Below, one piece after another: positions 16,390 through 24,622 of a stretch of 64,000 bases of DNA; the first letter of the stretch is position 1; every line of letters begins with the position of its first letter. The stretch is from Bacillota bacterium. Lineage in GTDB: Bacteria; Bacillota; Clostridia; Acetivibrionales; JANLFN01. The DNA is taken from contig JAEZTC010000013.1 in the NCBI GenBank assembly GCA_023421675.1, positions 496,001 to 560,000 of the forward strand, written 5' to 3'. Position numbers and translations under genes: made by a program. The notes under the pieces were generated by a model. That model worked only from the letters and a program-made list of their open reading frames with translations, was not told the DNA's origin and made no database searches.

Positions 16390-18756
16390 ATGAAAAAAAT
16401 AAATTTGATTTTAAAAAGAGAAATCATAAAGGGCAAGGGACAGTTCATTGCTGCAGCATTGGTTGTATTAATCGGTGTTGCGGCTTTCCTGGCAACTTAT
16501 ACATCATATCTGAATTTAAATAATTCTGCAAAATCATATTATGACAAGTATAATTTACTTGATTATTATGCACAGGTTAAAAGTATTTCTGATAATGAAA
16601 TTCAACAGGTTGGCAAAATTCAAGGTGTAAAAAATTCTTCGGGTCGTATATGTGTTGATATTACCGGTGATATGGGAAGTGACAGAAGAGCAACTCTTAG
16701 AGCAATATCGGTTCCGGATAACAGTGAACCCGCAATTAACCGGCTTCATTTTGTTAAAGGTAGCTTTTTTGATAGTAATAGTTTTGATGAATGTCTTATA
16801 AGTGACAAGTTTGCAAGCTTTTATAAGCTAAAAACAGGGGATACAGTAAAGACAAATATCCAGGGTAACCCTTATGAGTTTAAAATTCATGGAATTGTAA
16901 ACAGTCCTGAATATGTTTATGCAATCAAATCTGCTGCAACACTTTTGACTTCAGACGGGGACTTTGGAATTATTTATATAAAAGAGTCACAGTTAAAGAA
17001 AATGACAGGTGCAGGCGATGCATTCAACCAGGTTCATTTTACTTTGTCAGAACAATATAATAATCCCGATACTATTAAAAAAATAGAAAATGCTTTAAAA
17101 CCGGCGGGCTTTTTATACGGTATGGTACGTAAGGATCTGGCCAGTTATGCGATGCTTAGCGATGATATAAACATGCTGGAAGAACTTGCTGTAATTCTTC
17201 CATTGCTGTTCCTTTCAGTAGCAGCAATGATTATTTATGTAATATTAAAAAGAGTTGTTAATAATCAAAGAACCCTGATTGGTGTTATGAAAGCGTTTGG
17301 GTATTCTGACAAAAAGGTATTAAAACATTACATTTCATATTCGCTGCTAGTAGCATTAACCGGTGCAGTACCTGGAACGATATTTGGTATGGGTTTGGGA
17401 GCCTTGATTACAAGAATGTATACTCAGTTCTATAACATTCCTGAGTTGAGTGTTAAAATATATTGGACAGAAATGCTGCTGGGAATATTGGTAAGTATAA
17501 TATTCAGTCTTGTAGCGGGTTACAATTCAACAAAAAAAATCTTAAAGCTTGAACCGGCTCAATCCATGAGGTCGGAGCCTCCTGTTTCGGGTAATAAGAT
17601 ACTTGTTGAAAAAATAAAACCGTTGTGGAAAAAGTTATCCTTTGGCTGGAAAATGAGTATCAGAAATATTTTTCGGGCCCGTCAAAGAGCTGTCATGACA
17701 ATGATAGGTTTTGTGTTTACAATAGTTTTGCTGGTGGGTACGCTTTTCTTTCTGGATTCCATGAATTATATTTCAGATGAGTATTATAAGGATTTTCAAA
17801 GACAGGACTACAAGGTTTTATTCAATAGCCCGGTGCAGTATGATGAAACATACAAATTGTTGAAAACAGAAGGAATAAACAAGCTTGATCCCATACTGGA
17901 ACTACCGGTTGAGATTATAAAGGATAATAAAAAATCGGACATGATGTTAACGGCAATTGGAAAAGATAATACTCTTTACAAGCTGAAAGATAAGGAAGAT
18001 AACAAAATGACTGTTCCCAAGGGTGGAGTTATTCTTCCGCATTCAATGGCTGAGAAGATTTCTGTTAATATTGGTGACGTTGTAACAATAAAATCACATG
18101 TTCCCGGGTTTGATACTGCAAAGGTGAAAGTTGTCGGCATAATGAAACAATATATTGGTTTCAGCTGTTATATGAATATAGAAGATTTAAAGCAATATAC
18201 GCAGAATCAAAAACTTGCAAATGCTGCGTTAATTAAGGTTAATGACGGAATGGACGGGAAGGTACAGCATAATTTATATCAAAATAAGAGTGTTGACTTC
18301 CTGGAGAGCAGATTAACCTCAGCTGAAACTTTTGATAAATTTACAGGGATTATCTACATCTTTATCGGTGTACTGGTTGCTTTTGCGCTCGTGATGGGAG
18401 GAGCAATTGTGTTTAATTCAACCGTCATAAATATAATGGAGAGAAAGCGTGAACTTGCATCTCTTAAGGTGTTGGGGTATTCATTAAAGGAAATAAAGCT
18501 TGTAATTTTAAGGGAGAACATGTTGCTTGGTTTCCTCTCTCTGGTCCCGGGACTTATATTGGGAAGACTTATGTGCGGCTTCCTGGCAAATATGTTTAAC
18601 AATAATTACTTCGTAATGCCTGTAATAGTCAATATACCTACCTATATAATAGCTGCTTTAAGTATATTTGTTTTTGCAGGTTTTGCTCAGTTTGCTAACC
18701 GTAAGAATATGACGGGACTTGATATGGTAGAAACATTAAAGAACAGGGAAGGTTAA
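16390..18756 (+). CDS. FtsX-like ABC transporter permease
   Basis: This 788-residue protein has an N-terminal helix (about 20-42), a MacB-type periplasmic-core-like extracellular domain (about 45-250), a three-helix FtsX domain (about 260-390), then a second helix, extracellular domain and FtsX module (about 430-780). This two-module layout is usual for large Gram-positive permeases of the MacB/FtsX superfamily, which use ATP hydrolysis to move peptides, lipids or antibiotics out of or along the membrane rather than import. The substrate is unknown. A GGAGGA ribosome site precedes the ATG. Confidence 0.9.
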   Translation: MKKINLILKREIIKGKGQFIAAALVVLIGVAAFLATYTSYLNLNNSAKSYYDKYNLLDYYAQVKSISDNEIQQVGKIQGVKNSSGRICVDITGDMGSDRRATLRAISVPDNSEPAINRLHFVKGSFFDSNSFDECLISDKFASFYKLKTGDTVKTNIQGNPYEFKIHGIVNSPEYVYAIKSAATLLTSDGDFGIIYIKESQLKKMTGAGDAFNQVHFTLSEQYNNPDTIKKIENALKPAGFLYGMVRKDLASYAMLSDDINMLEELAVILPLLFLSVAAMIIYVILKRVVNNQRTLIGVMKAFGYSDKKVLKHYISYSLLVALTGAVPGTIFGMGLGALITRMYTQFYNIPELSVKIYWTEMLLGILVSIIFSLVAGYNSTKKILKLEPAQSMRSEPPVSGNKILVEKIKPLWKKLSFGWKMSIRNIFRARQRAVMTMIGFVFTIVLLVGTLFFLDSMNYISDEYYKDFQRQDYKVLFNSPVQYDETYKLLKTEGINKLDPILELPVEIIKDNKKSDMMLTAIGKDNTLYKLKDKEDNKMTVPKGGVILPHSMAEKISVNIGDVVTIKSHVPGFDTAKVKVVGIMKQYIGFSCYMNIEDLKQYTQNQKLANAALIKVNDGMDGKVQHNLYQNKSVDFLESRLTSAETFDKFTGIIYIFIGVLVAFALVMGGAIVFNSTVINIMERKRELASLKVLGYSLKEIKLVILRENMLLGFLSLVPGLILGRLMCGFLANMFNNNYFVMPVIVNIPTYIIAALSIFVFAGFAQFANRKNMTGLDMVETLKNREG

Positions 18757-18806
18757 TTATTAAATAAAAACTAGTTATAAATAAAAAATATATTAAAAGG
18801 AAAAAC

Positions 18807-18846
18807 ACAAAATAAAGGAGCAAATTAAAAGGCTCTTTTATTTTGT
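18807..18846. terminator. Hairpin terminator after the ABC exporter
   Basis: A 15-base arm (18807-18821) pairs with 18832-18846 (ACAAAATAAA with GGAGC, and GCTC with TTTATTTTGT). The T-rich 3' arm can act as a terminator for the exporter operon. Confidence 0.7.
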
Positions 18847-18861
18847 ACTCAAATGCCAGCA

Positions 18862-18884
18862 AATATTATCGATTATTATCGTTT
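18862..18884 (+). promoter_or_regulatory. Tandem decamer operator-like repeats before module A
   Basis: ATTATCGATT and ATTATCGTTT lie side by side (18865-18884), one helical turn apart, and end 5 bases before the -35 box. The same TATTATCG core recurs before module B (38711-38740) and, inverted, in the promoter at 21000. Phased direct repeats suit a DeoR-family regulator; one is encoded in this module at 26221. Confidence 0.55.
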
Positions 18885-18889
18885 AGTAA

Positions 18890-18918
18890 TTGACAACAAA
18901 AAAACAACAGAATATAAT
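18890..18918 (+). promoter_or_regulatory. Consensus promoter of module A
   Basis: Perfect TTGACA (18890-18895), a 17-base spacer and perfect TATAAT (18913-18918). So strong a promoter probably needs a repressor, consistent with the adjoining repeats. Confidence 0.85.
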
Positions 18919-18957
18919 AATACATGAAAGTAAAAATAACAACAAAGGAGATAATAT

Positions 18958-19977
18958 ATGAAGGACGGTAAAATTGGCATATGTCTAGTCGGAGCAGGAA
19001 GAGCAGGAATGATTCATGCAGTTAATTTTAAAAGCAGAGTACCCAATGCAGAAATGGTTGCAGTTGCCGATCCGTTTGAGCAGGCTTGTATTACTGCTTG
19101 CAAAGAACTTTCAATCTCAAAATATTATCTTGATTACAGACAAGCTCTGGAGGATAAGGATATTGACGCTTTCGTTGTTGTTGCACCTACCGCTTACCAT
19201 AAGGGTATTGTTGTTGATGCGGCTAGAGCAGGAAAACATATATTGTGTGAAAAACCAATGGCAATGGACGAAAATGAATGTGATGAAATGATAAAGGTAA
19301 CAAATGAGAATAAAGTAAAGCTCCAAATAGGTTTTATGAGAAGATACGATGAAAGCTTCATGCAAGCGAAGGAAGTTGTAGAAAGCGGAGAAATTGGCAA
19401 CGTTGTTATGGTAAGATCAAACACCAGAGGACCTAGTGTTCCTCAAAAATGGATGTATGACATTACTAAAAGCAACGGGCCTCTTGCAGAAGTTAACAGT
19501 CATGACATAGATACCTTGAGATGGTTTACCAACAGTGAATTCAAATCTGTTTATGCTATAGGCGGAAATTACAGATCCCCTGAAGCACTGCCTGATTTCC
19601 CTGACTTTTATGACAATGTTACTATGAATGCACAGTTTGAAAATGGAATGCAGGGAATAATTGACGGAGCACAGGGAGTGGCCTACGGTTACGATGCAAG
19701 GGTTGAAATACTGGGAACAAAGGGTATTATCTTCCTTGGTCAGGTTCATGAAAAATCAATTGCCGTATGTACAAAGGAAAAAGGTATCACAAGACCGATA
19801 ATGAACAGCTGGAGATATCTTTTCAGGGAAGCTTACCTTGAGGAAGACAGACATTTTGTAGAATGCATTCTTAACGACCTGACTCCAAAGGTTACCGGAG
19901 TTGATGGAAAAATGGCAGTAAAGGTTGTTAAAGCAGGTAATAAGTCAATAGTGGAAAAGAAAATTATAGAACTGTAA
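18958..19977 (+). CDS. Gfo/Idh/MocA oxidoreductase (inositol 2-dehydrogenase-like)
   Basis: This 339-residue NAD(P)-dependent dehydrogenase has the N-terminal Rossmann motif VGAGRAGMIHAVNF, the family lysine in CEKPMAM near residue 99, and the EVNSHDIDTLRWF segment that carries the substrate-binding Asp/His of inositol dehydrogenases. Length is normal. Family members oxidise a ring or sugar hydroxyl to a ketone; inositol-type substrates are the best guess but not certain. It is the first gene of module A, directly after a consensus promoter and operator-like repeats. The shikimate-dehydrogenase-like gene follows after 31 bases. Confidence 0.85.
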   Translation: MKDGKIGICLVGAGRAGMIHAVNFKSRVPNAEMVAVADPFEQACITACKELSISKYYLDYRQALEDKDIDAFVVVAPTAYHKGIVVDAARAGKHILCEKPMAMDENECDEMIKVTNENKVKLQIGFMRRYDESFMQAKEVVESGEIGNVVMVRSNTRGPSVPQKWMYDITKSNGPLAEVNSHDIDTLRWFTNSEFKSVYAIGGNYRSPEALPDFPDFYDNVTMNAQFENGMQGIIDGAQGVAYGYDARVEILGTKGIIFLGQVHEKSIAVCTKEKGITRPIMNSWRYLFREAYLEEDRHFVECILNDLTPKVTGVDGKMAVKVVKAGNKSIVEKKIIEL

Positions 19978-20008
19978 CTAATAATATTCATGACAAGGAG
20001 AATTAATT

Positions 20009-20959
20009 ATGAAACTACCGGAAAAGGCAACGCAGCCAACAATGTATTTTATAGGTGTTACTACTTCAAAATCATCAATTATGAAGCTGTTCCCATTATG
20101 GGCAAAAGCACTGGGTTTAAAGGATGCTGTAATAAAAGGCATAGATATTGAAATACATGCAAAGCCAGAGGTTTACCGCGAAGTTGTTGAATTTATTAAG
20201 AATGATGAGCTGTCACTTGGTGCACTTGTTACAACTCATAAAATAGACCTTTATAATGCTGCCAAAGATATGTTCGAATATCTTGATCCATATGCACAAA
20301 TGTTTGGTGAGCTTTCTTCCATTTCAAAGAAAGACGGAAGGCTCGAGGGATTTGCAAAGGACCCTATATCAAGTGGCTTAGCAATGGAAGCCTTTATTCC
20401 TGAAAACTTCTTTAAGGATCACGGGGGCGAATTATTTATACTTGGTGCAGGTGGAAGTGCAATAGCAATTAGTTCATATCTTTTGAATAAAAGTAAGGGC
20501 GACAATATCCCTTCAAAAATTATTGTAGGCAACCGCAGCCAGCCAAGACTTGATGAAATTGCGAGAATTGTAAAAGAGATTAATTCCGACGTAAAATCCG
20601 AATACTACCTTACACCTGAAGCTGAAATAAGCGATGAGCTTCTTAAGAAGGTAAAGCCATATTCTGTAGTTATAAACGCTACAGGTCTTGGAAAGGATAG
20701 ACCAGGTTCACCGCTTACAGACAAATGTGAATATCCTGAAAATTGTCTTGTATGGGAACTGAATTACCGCGGTGAATTAGATTTCATGCATCAGGCATTA
20801 AAACAAAAGGATACTAAGAAGCTTCATGTTGAAGATGGTTGGATTTACTTCATACACGGCTGGACTCAGGTTATTGCAGAAGTATTCCATATTGAAATCA
20901 AAGGAAAGATATTTGATGAACTTGAAAGAATTGCTGGTGAAAGCTGTAAACCACAATAG
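20009..20959 (+). CDS. Shikimate-dehydrogenase-like oxidoreductase
   Basis: This 316-residue protein has the AroE-like architecture: an N-terminal substrate domain with LVTTHKIDLYNAA (counterpart of the catalytic lysine motif VTxPxK), a NAD(P)-binding motif LFILGAGGSAIAISSYLL, and VINATGLGKDRPGSPL near 222. It is longer and more divergent than biosynthetic AroE (about 270-290 residues). Its place in a sugar-catabolic operon argues against a role in aromatic synthesis. It may oxidise or reduce a cyclic polyol or keto derivative made by the neighbouring inositol-dehydrogenase-like enzyme (inference). An AAGGAG site precedes the ATG. Confidence 0.8.
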   Translation: MKLPEKATQPTMYFIGVTTSKSSIMKLFPLWAKALGLKDAVIKGIDIEIHAKPEVYREVVEFIKNDELSLGALVTTHKIDLYNAAKDMFEYLDPYAQMFGELSSISKKDGRLEGFAKDPISSGLAMEAFIPENFFKDHGGELFILGAGGSAIAISSYLLNKSKGDNIPSKIIVGNRSQPRLDEIARIVKEINSDVKSEYYLTPEAEISDELLKKVKPYSVVINATGLGKDRPGSPLTDKCEYPENCLVWELNYRGELDFMHQALKQKDTKKLHVEDGWIYFIHGWTQVIAEVFHIEIKGKIFDELERIAGESCKPQ

Positions 20960-20980
20960 TTTAACAATCATTATTTACTG

Positions 20981-20992
20981 TTTGTTAACAAA
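20981..20992. promoter_or_regulatory. Palindrome TTTGTTAACAAA before the internal promoter
   Basis: A perfect 12-base palindrome lies 7 bases before the -35 box at 21000. It may be an operator for a dimeric regulator; no regulator can be named. Confidence 0.35.
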
Positions 20993-20999
20993 TGCATTA

Positions 21000-21028
21000 T
21001 TGACTTTCGAAAAACGATAAAATATAAT
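21000..21028 (+). promoter_or_regulatory. Internal promoter of module A with operator-like spacer
   Basis: TTGACT (21000-21005), a 17-base spacer and TATAAT (21023-21028). The spacer holds inverted copies of the module decamer (CGAAAAA at 21008 and CGATAAAATA at 21015, reverse of TATTTTATCG), so a regulator bound here would block RNA polymerase. Confidence 0.75.
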
Positions 21029-21137
21029 AAAATACATCACCACTAATCGCTTTATATAACAAATATCAATAATGAATTATATTTTTATACTGCGTATTTT
21101 TTAAATTAACAATTCACTTGAATATGGGGGAATAATA

Positions 21138-22184
21138 ATGCTAGCTGCAAGAATGTACGGCAAAGGCGACCTCAGAATAGAAAATGTCAATATTCCTGAA
21201 ATAAATGAAAATGAAGTGCTTGTAAGGGTCAAATGTGCTGCTATATGCGGTACTGACGTAAGAATATTGGGAAACGGCAGCCCTTACGCTACAGAGAATA
21301 ATCCAAGAATTCTGGGTCATGAATTAAGTGGAATTATAGAAAAGGTTGGTTCAAATATTAAAGGATATAAGGAAGGTATGAGAGTTGCGGTTGCCCCAAA
21401 TATGGGCTGTGGTATATGCAGCTTTTGTATAAGCGGAAACGGACAGCTTTGCAAGGATTACAGGGCGCTTGGAATAAATATAGATGGCGGCTTTGCGGAA
21501 TTCGTTAAGATACCTGAAGAAGCTGTAAGGCAGGGAAACATAACTATACTTTCAGATTCGGTATCTTTTGAAGAAGCAGCTATTAATGAAGCATTTTCGT
21601 GTGCTTATAATGGTTTTTCGAGGTGTGCTCTGCAACCTGGTGAAACCTGTCTAGTAATAGGTGCCGGTGCAATTGGAATAATGCATGCTAAGCTTGCGAA
21701 AATGCATGGTGCATCAAAGGTAATAATCAATGATCTTTCTCAGGAAAGGCTTGATGTTTGTAAAGAAATAGATGAGAGCTTCATGGTTTATTGTGGAAGT
21801 GATGGTCTTAAGGAGTTTATTGAAAAGGAAACCGGTGGAAACGGCGTTGATGTAACAATAGTAGCATGTCCTGCTCCACAGGCACAGATTATGGCACTTG
21901 AGCTTGCTGCTGTTAACGGCAGAATAAACTTTTTTGGCGGCCTGCCCACAGACAAACAGAATGTTCCAATCAACAGCAACCTTGTACATTACAAACAACT
22001 GATAATTACCGGAACCACAAGAGCGAGCCTTACACAATACAGAAAAACACTTGATTTTATAGCTGCAGGGGTTATTGATGTTAAAAGGCTTGTTACAGGT
22101 AAATTCAAGCTTGAAGATATAAAGGCAGGTTTTGAACTTTCAAGTGCAACAAAAGGATTGAAAAATGTAGTATATTTTGAATGA
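21138..22184 (+). CDS. Zinc-dependent MDR alcohol/polyol dehydrogenase
   Basis: This 348-residue enzyme of the medium-chain dehydrogenase family has the catalytic zinc motifs CGTD (near 38) and GHE (near 62). The structural-zinc cysteines are in GCGICSFCISGNGQLC (near 91-106), and the NAD motif is VIGAGAIGIMHAKLA (near 174). It resembles sorbitol/threonine dehydrogenases and keto-gluconate dehydrogenases such as IolM of Thermotoga, which acts in an alternative inositol pathway. The substrate is likely a polyol or keto-sugar acid. It begins the second transcript of module A; the lactonase-like gene follows after 100 bases. Confidence 0.88.
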   Translation: MLAARMYGKGDLRIENVNIPEINENEVLVRVKCAAICGTDVRILGNGSPYATENNPRILGHELSGIIEKVGSNIKGYKEGMRVAVAPNMGCGICSFCISGNGQLCKDYRALGINIDGGFAEFVKIPEEAVRQGNITILSDSVSFEEAAINEAFSCAYNGFSRCALQPGETCLVIGAGAIGIMHAKLAKMHGASKVIINDLSQERLDVCKEIDESFMVYCGSDGLKEFIEKETGGNGVDVTIVACPAPQAQIMALELAAVNGRINFFGGLPTDKQNVPINSNLVHYKQLIITGTTRASLTQYRKTLDFIAAGVIDVKRLVTGKFKLEDIKAGFELSSATKGLKNVVYFE

Positions 22185-22284
22185 TTGTCACACTTAGCAC
22201 CGTAAGCCAAATTGAATATTGAAGAATATTTGACACGTTTAAGGCAGAAAATACAAAAATACTCAGGCTTAATAAGCAAGAGGT

Positions 22285-23307
22285 GTGATTATGAAAAAGA
22301 CTTATGAAAATGAAAATACAATAATGACGGTGAATGGACCTATCTGGAGCAAGGATTTGGGCTTTTGCCACAGCCATGAACATTTATTCATTGCAAAAGG
22401 CAAATCAGCTGAAATTAATCCGTCGTTATGTATTGATAATTTTGAAAAGACTGTAAAAGAACTCAGACTCTTTAAAAAAGTCGGAGGAGAGAGTATTGTA
22501 GATGCTCAGCCCATAGGCTGCGGCAGGATGGCAAACCTTCAGTATAAGGCATCTGCTGTTTCAGGTATCAATATTATTTCTTCTACAGGGTTTCATAAGC
22601 TTGAATTCTATAAAAACGGTCACTGGATAAATAAATTAAGCATGGATGACCTTTCGGAAGTATTTATCAGTGAGTATGAAAAAGGCATGTATCTTGATGG
22701 AGATGATGAATATCCTTCCAGACGCATATGGGCAAAACCTGGAGTTATAAAGGTTGCATCCGATGAAAACGGAATACGCAGCAGCTATATAAAATTATTT
22801 AATGCAGCAGCAGTAGCTTCAATTGAGACAGGGCTTCCTATCCTGGGTCACACTGAAATGGGTATTGCGGGACTAGCCCAGGCGGAATTTTTTCTTATTC
22901 GTGGTATTCCTGCTTCATCAATTGTAATCTGCCATATGGACAGAAAGCTTAATGACTACAGTTATACAAAAGCAGTACTCAATACTGGTGTATATCTTGA
23001 GTTCGACACTATAGGAAGATTTAAATACCATTCGGACGAGGATGAAGCAAAACTCATTTTAAAACTTGTTGAAGACGGATATGAGGACCAAATACTTATC
23101 GGTCTTGATACTACCCGTGAACGTTTCAAAAGTTATAACGGTGTTATAGGATTGGACTATATAAAAGAGAGCTTTATACCTCTTCTTAAAAAATACGGTT
23201 TGTCACAATCCATAATAGACAAGTTTGTAATCAGTAATCCATCGCGGGCATTCTCAAATCATAAAGCTAAATGTGTAAGTATTGATAAAAAAGTTCGCAG
23301 CATTTAA
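22285..23307 (+). CDS. Phosphotriesterase-family metal hydrolase (sugar lactonase-like)
   Basis: The start lies at about 22285-22291, where two in-frame Met codons follow an AAGAGGTG site. The 340-residue protein has the phosphotriesterase-family metal ligands: HSHEH (near 28-32), bridging Lys in GVIKVA (near 150), His in LGHTEMG (near 187), His in VICHMDR (near 215) and Asp in IGLDTTR (near 272). Many members in sugar operons hydrolyse lactones of aldonic acids. Here it would open a lactone or diketo ring made by the dehydrogenases upstream (inference). True phosphotriester activity is unlikely. Confidence 0.82.
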   Translation: MIMKKTYENENTIMTVNGPIWSKDLGFCHSHEHLFIAKGKSAEINPSLCIDNFEKTVKELRLFKKVGGESIVDAQPIGCGRMANLQYKASAVSGINIISSTGFHKLEFYKNGHWINKLSMDDLSEVFISEYEKGMYLDGDDEYPSRRIWAKPGVIKVASDENGIRSSYIKLFNAAAVASIETGLPILGHTEMGIAGLAQAEFFLIRGIPASSIVICHMDRKLNDYSYTKAVLNTGVYLEFDTIGRFKYHSDEDEAKLILKLVEDGYEDQILIGLDTTRERFKSYNGVIGLDYIKESFIPLLKKYGLSQSIIDKFVISNPSRAFSNHKAKCVSIDKKVRSI

Positions 23308-23328
23308 TCAAATTTAAAGAGGTGCAAT

Positions 23329-23922
23329 ATGAGCGGAAACAGCAGCAGTTTTGATTGGGAAAAACCATTTAAAATTTATTTTGATCTTAAGAACGGTAAA
23401 TCAGACAATGCAAGACCAACTCCACGTAAGCTTTCAAACATGAAGGGAATGTTCAACGACGAGGCAGCCTTTGAAAAATTGGTTAAGGAAGGCGACCCTC
23501 TTGTTTATGACTTCTATGAGCTTGGAGCACCGGAAAATCCTGGTGATTTGGCATTCGGCACAAGTATCACTTACCCCGGCAAGGTGGGTAACGAATTTTT
23601 TATGACCAAGGGTCATTTCCATACAATACTGGACACAGCTGAGGTTTATTACTGCTTAAGCGGAAAAGGTTATATGCTCATGGAAGATCCGGAAGGGAAC
23701 TGGGACGCTCAGGAACTGACACCCGGTAAGGTTGCCTATGTACCTAAAAGGTGGGCACACAGGAGCGTAAACATCGGCAATGAACCTTTCATAACCTTCT
23801 TCGTTTTCAGAGGGGATGCAGGACATGATTATGGAACTATTGAAACTAAGGGATACAGGAAGCTTATTGTAGAAAAAGACGGAAAAGTAGAAATCATAGA
23901 TAATCCAAGGTGGAAAAAATAG
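23329..23922 (+). CDS. Cupin-type phosphoglucose isomerase-like protein
   Basis: This 197-residue protein matches cupin-type glucose-6-phosphate isomerases. The cupin metal-binding motif is in FMTKGHFHTILDTAEVYYCLSG (HxH and Glu), the second His in VPKRWAHRSVN, and the upstream GTSITYPG motif is present. Classical members interconvert glucose-6-P and fructose-6-P in archaea and some bacteria. In this operon it may act on another aldose/ketose or uronate pair. It has an AGAGGTG ribosome site and 20 bases to the aldolase gene. Confidence 0.85.
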   Translation: MSGNSSSFDWEKPFKIYFDLKNGKSDNARPTPRKLSNMKGMFNDEAAFEKLVKEGDPLVYDFYELGAPENPGDLAFGTSITYPGKVGNEFFMTKGHFHTILDTAEVYYCLSGKGYMLMEDPEGNWDAQELTPGKVAYVPKRWAHRSVNIGNEPFITFFVFRGDAGHDYGTIETKGYRKLIVEKDGKVEIIDNPRWKK

Positions 23923-23942
23923 CTTAAGTGAGGTAATGATAT

Positions 23943-24590
23943 ATGTCAAAAAAGTGGGAAATTTTAAATAGATTAACTGCCTCCGGTCTTGTTGTAGTAG
24001 TAAGAGCGGAAAGTGCAGATCAGGCAAACAGAATTACAGAGGCTTGCCTTGAAGGCGGAGCTGCTGCCATTGAAATAACATATACAACGCCGGATGCATC
24101 AAAGGTTATAGAGCAACTTGCAAAGAACTATAAACCCGAAGATATTATTATCGGTGCCGGCACGGTACTGGATCCTGAAACAGCAAGAATTGCAATATTA
24201 TCTGGAGCTCAATATGTAGTAAGTCCTCATCTCAACATTCAGACACTTAAACTCTGCAACAGATATCAGGTTCCGTGCATGCCCGGTATTATGACTATAG
24301 AAGGTGCTGTTGAAGCCATGGAAAACGGTGCGGACATTATAAAGGTTTTCCCTGGGGAGGCTTTTGGACCCAAGATAATTAAAGCTATTAAAGGTCCTTT
24401 GCCTCAAGCAAATATGATGCCTACCGGAGGAGTTTCTGCAGATAATGTAGGTGAATGGATAAAGGCCGGAGCGGTTGCAGTAGGTGCCGGTGGTCAGCTT
24501 ACTGCCGGAGCTAAGACGGGTGACTATGAATCTATAACAAAATTGGCTAAGGAATTTGTGGCAAAAATCAAAGAAGCCCGTTCAAAATAG
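23943..24590 (+). CDS. KDPG/KHG-type aldolase, copy 1
   Basis: This 215-residue class I aldolase of the KDPG/KHG family has the Schiff-base lysine in IIKVFPGEAF (near 133) and the catalytic Glu in AIEITYTTP (near 44), both at the positions seen in E. coli Eda. The family cleaves 2-keto-3-deoxy-6-phospho-sugar acids to pyruvate and a phosphorylated aldehyde; some homologues use unphosphorylated or galacto substrates. It sits between a cupin isomerase and an FGGY kinase. A second copy is at 48812 in module B. Confidence 0.92.
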   Translation: MSKKWEILNRLTASGLVVVVRAESADQANRITEACLEGGAAAIEITYTTPDASKVIEQLAKNYKPEDIIIGAGTVLDPETARIAILSGAQYVVSPHLNIQTLKLCNRYQVPCMPGIMTIEGAVEAMENGADIIKVFPGEAFGPKIIKAIKGPLPQANMMPTGGVSADNVGEWIKAGAVAVGAGGQLTAGAKTGDYESITKLAKEFVAKIKEARSK

Positions 24591-24622
24591 TTCTCTTTTA
24601 ATAAAATGACAGGAGTGCTTTT

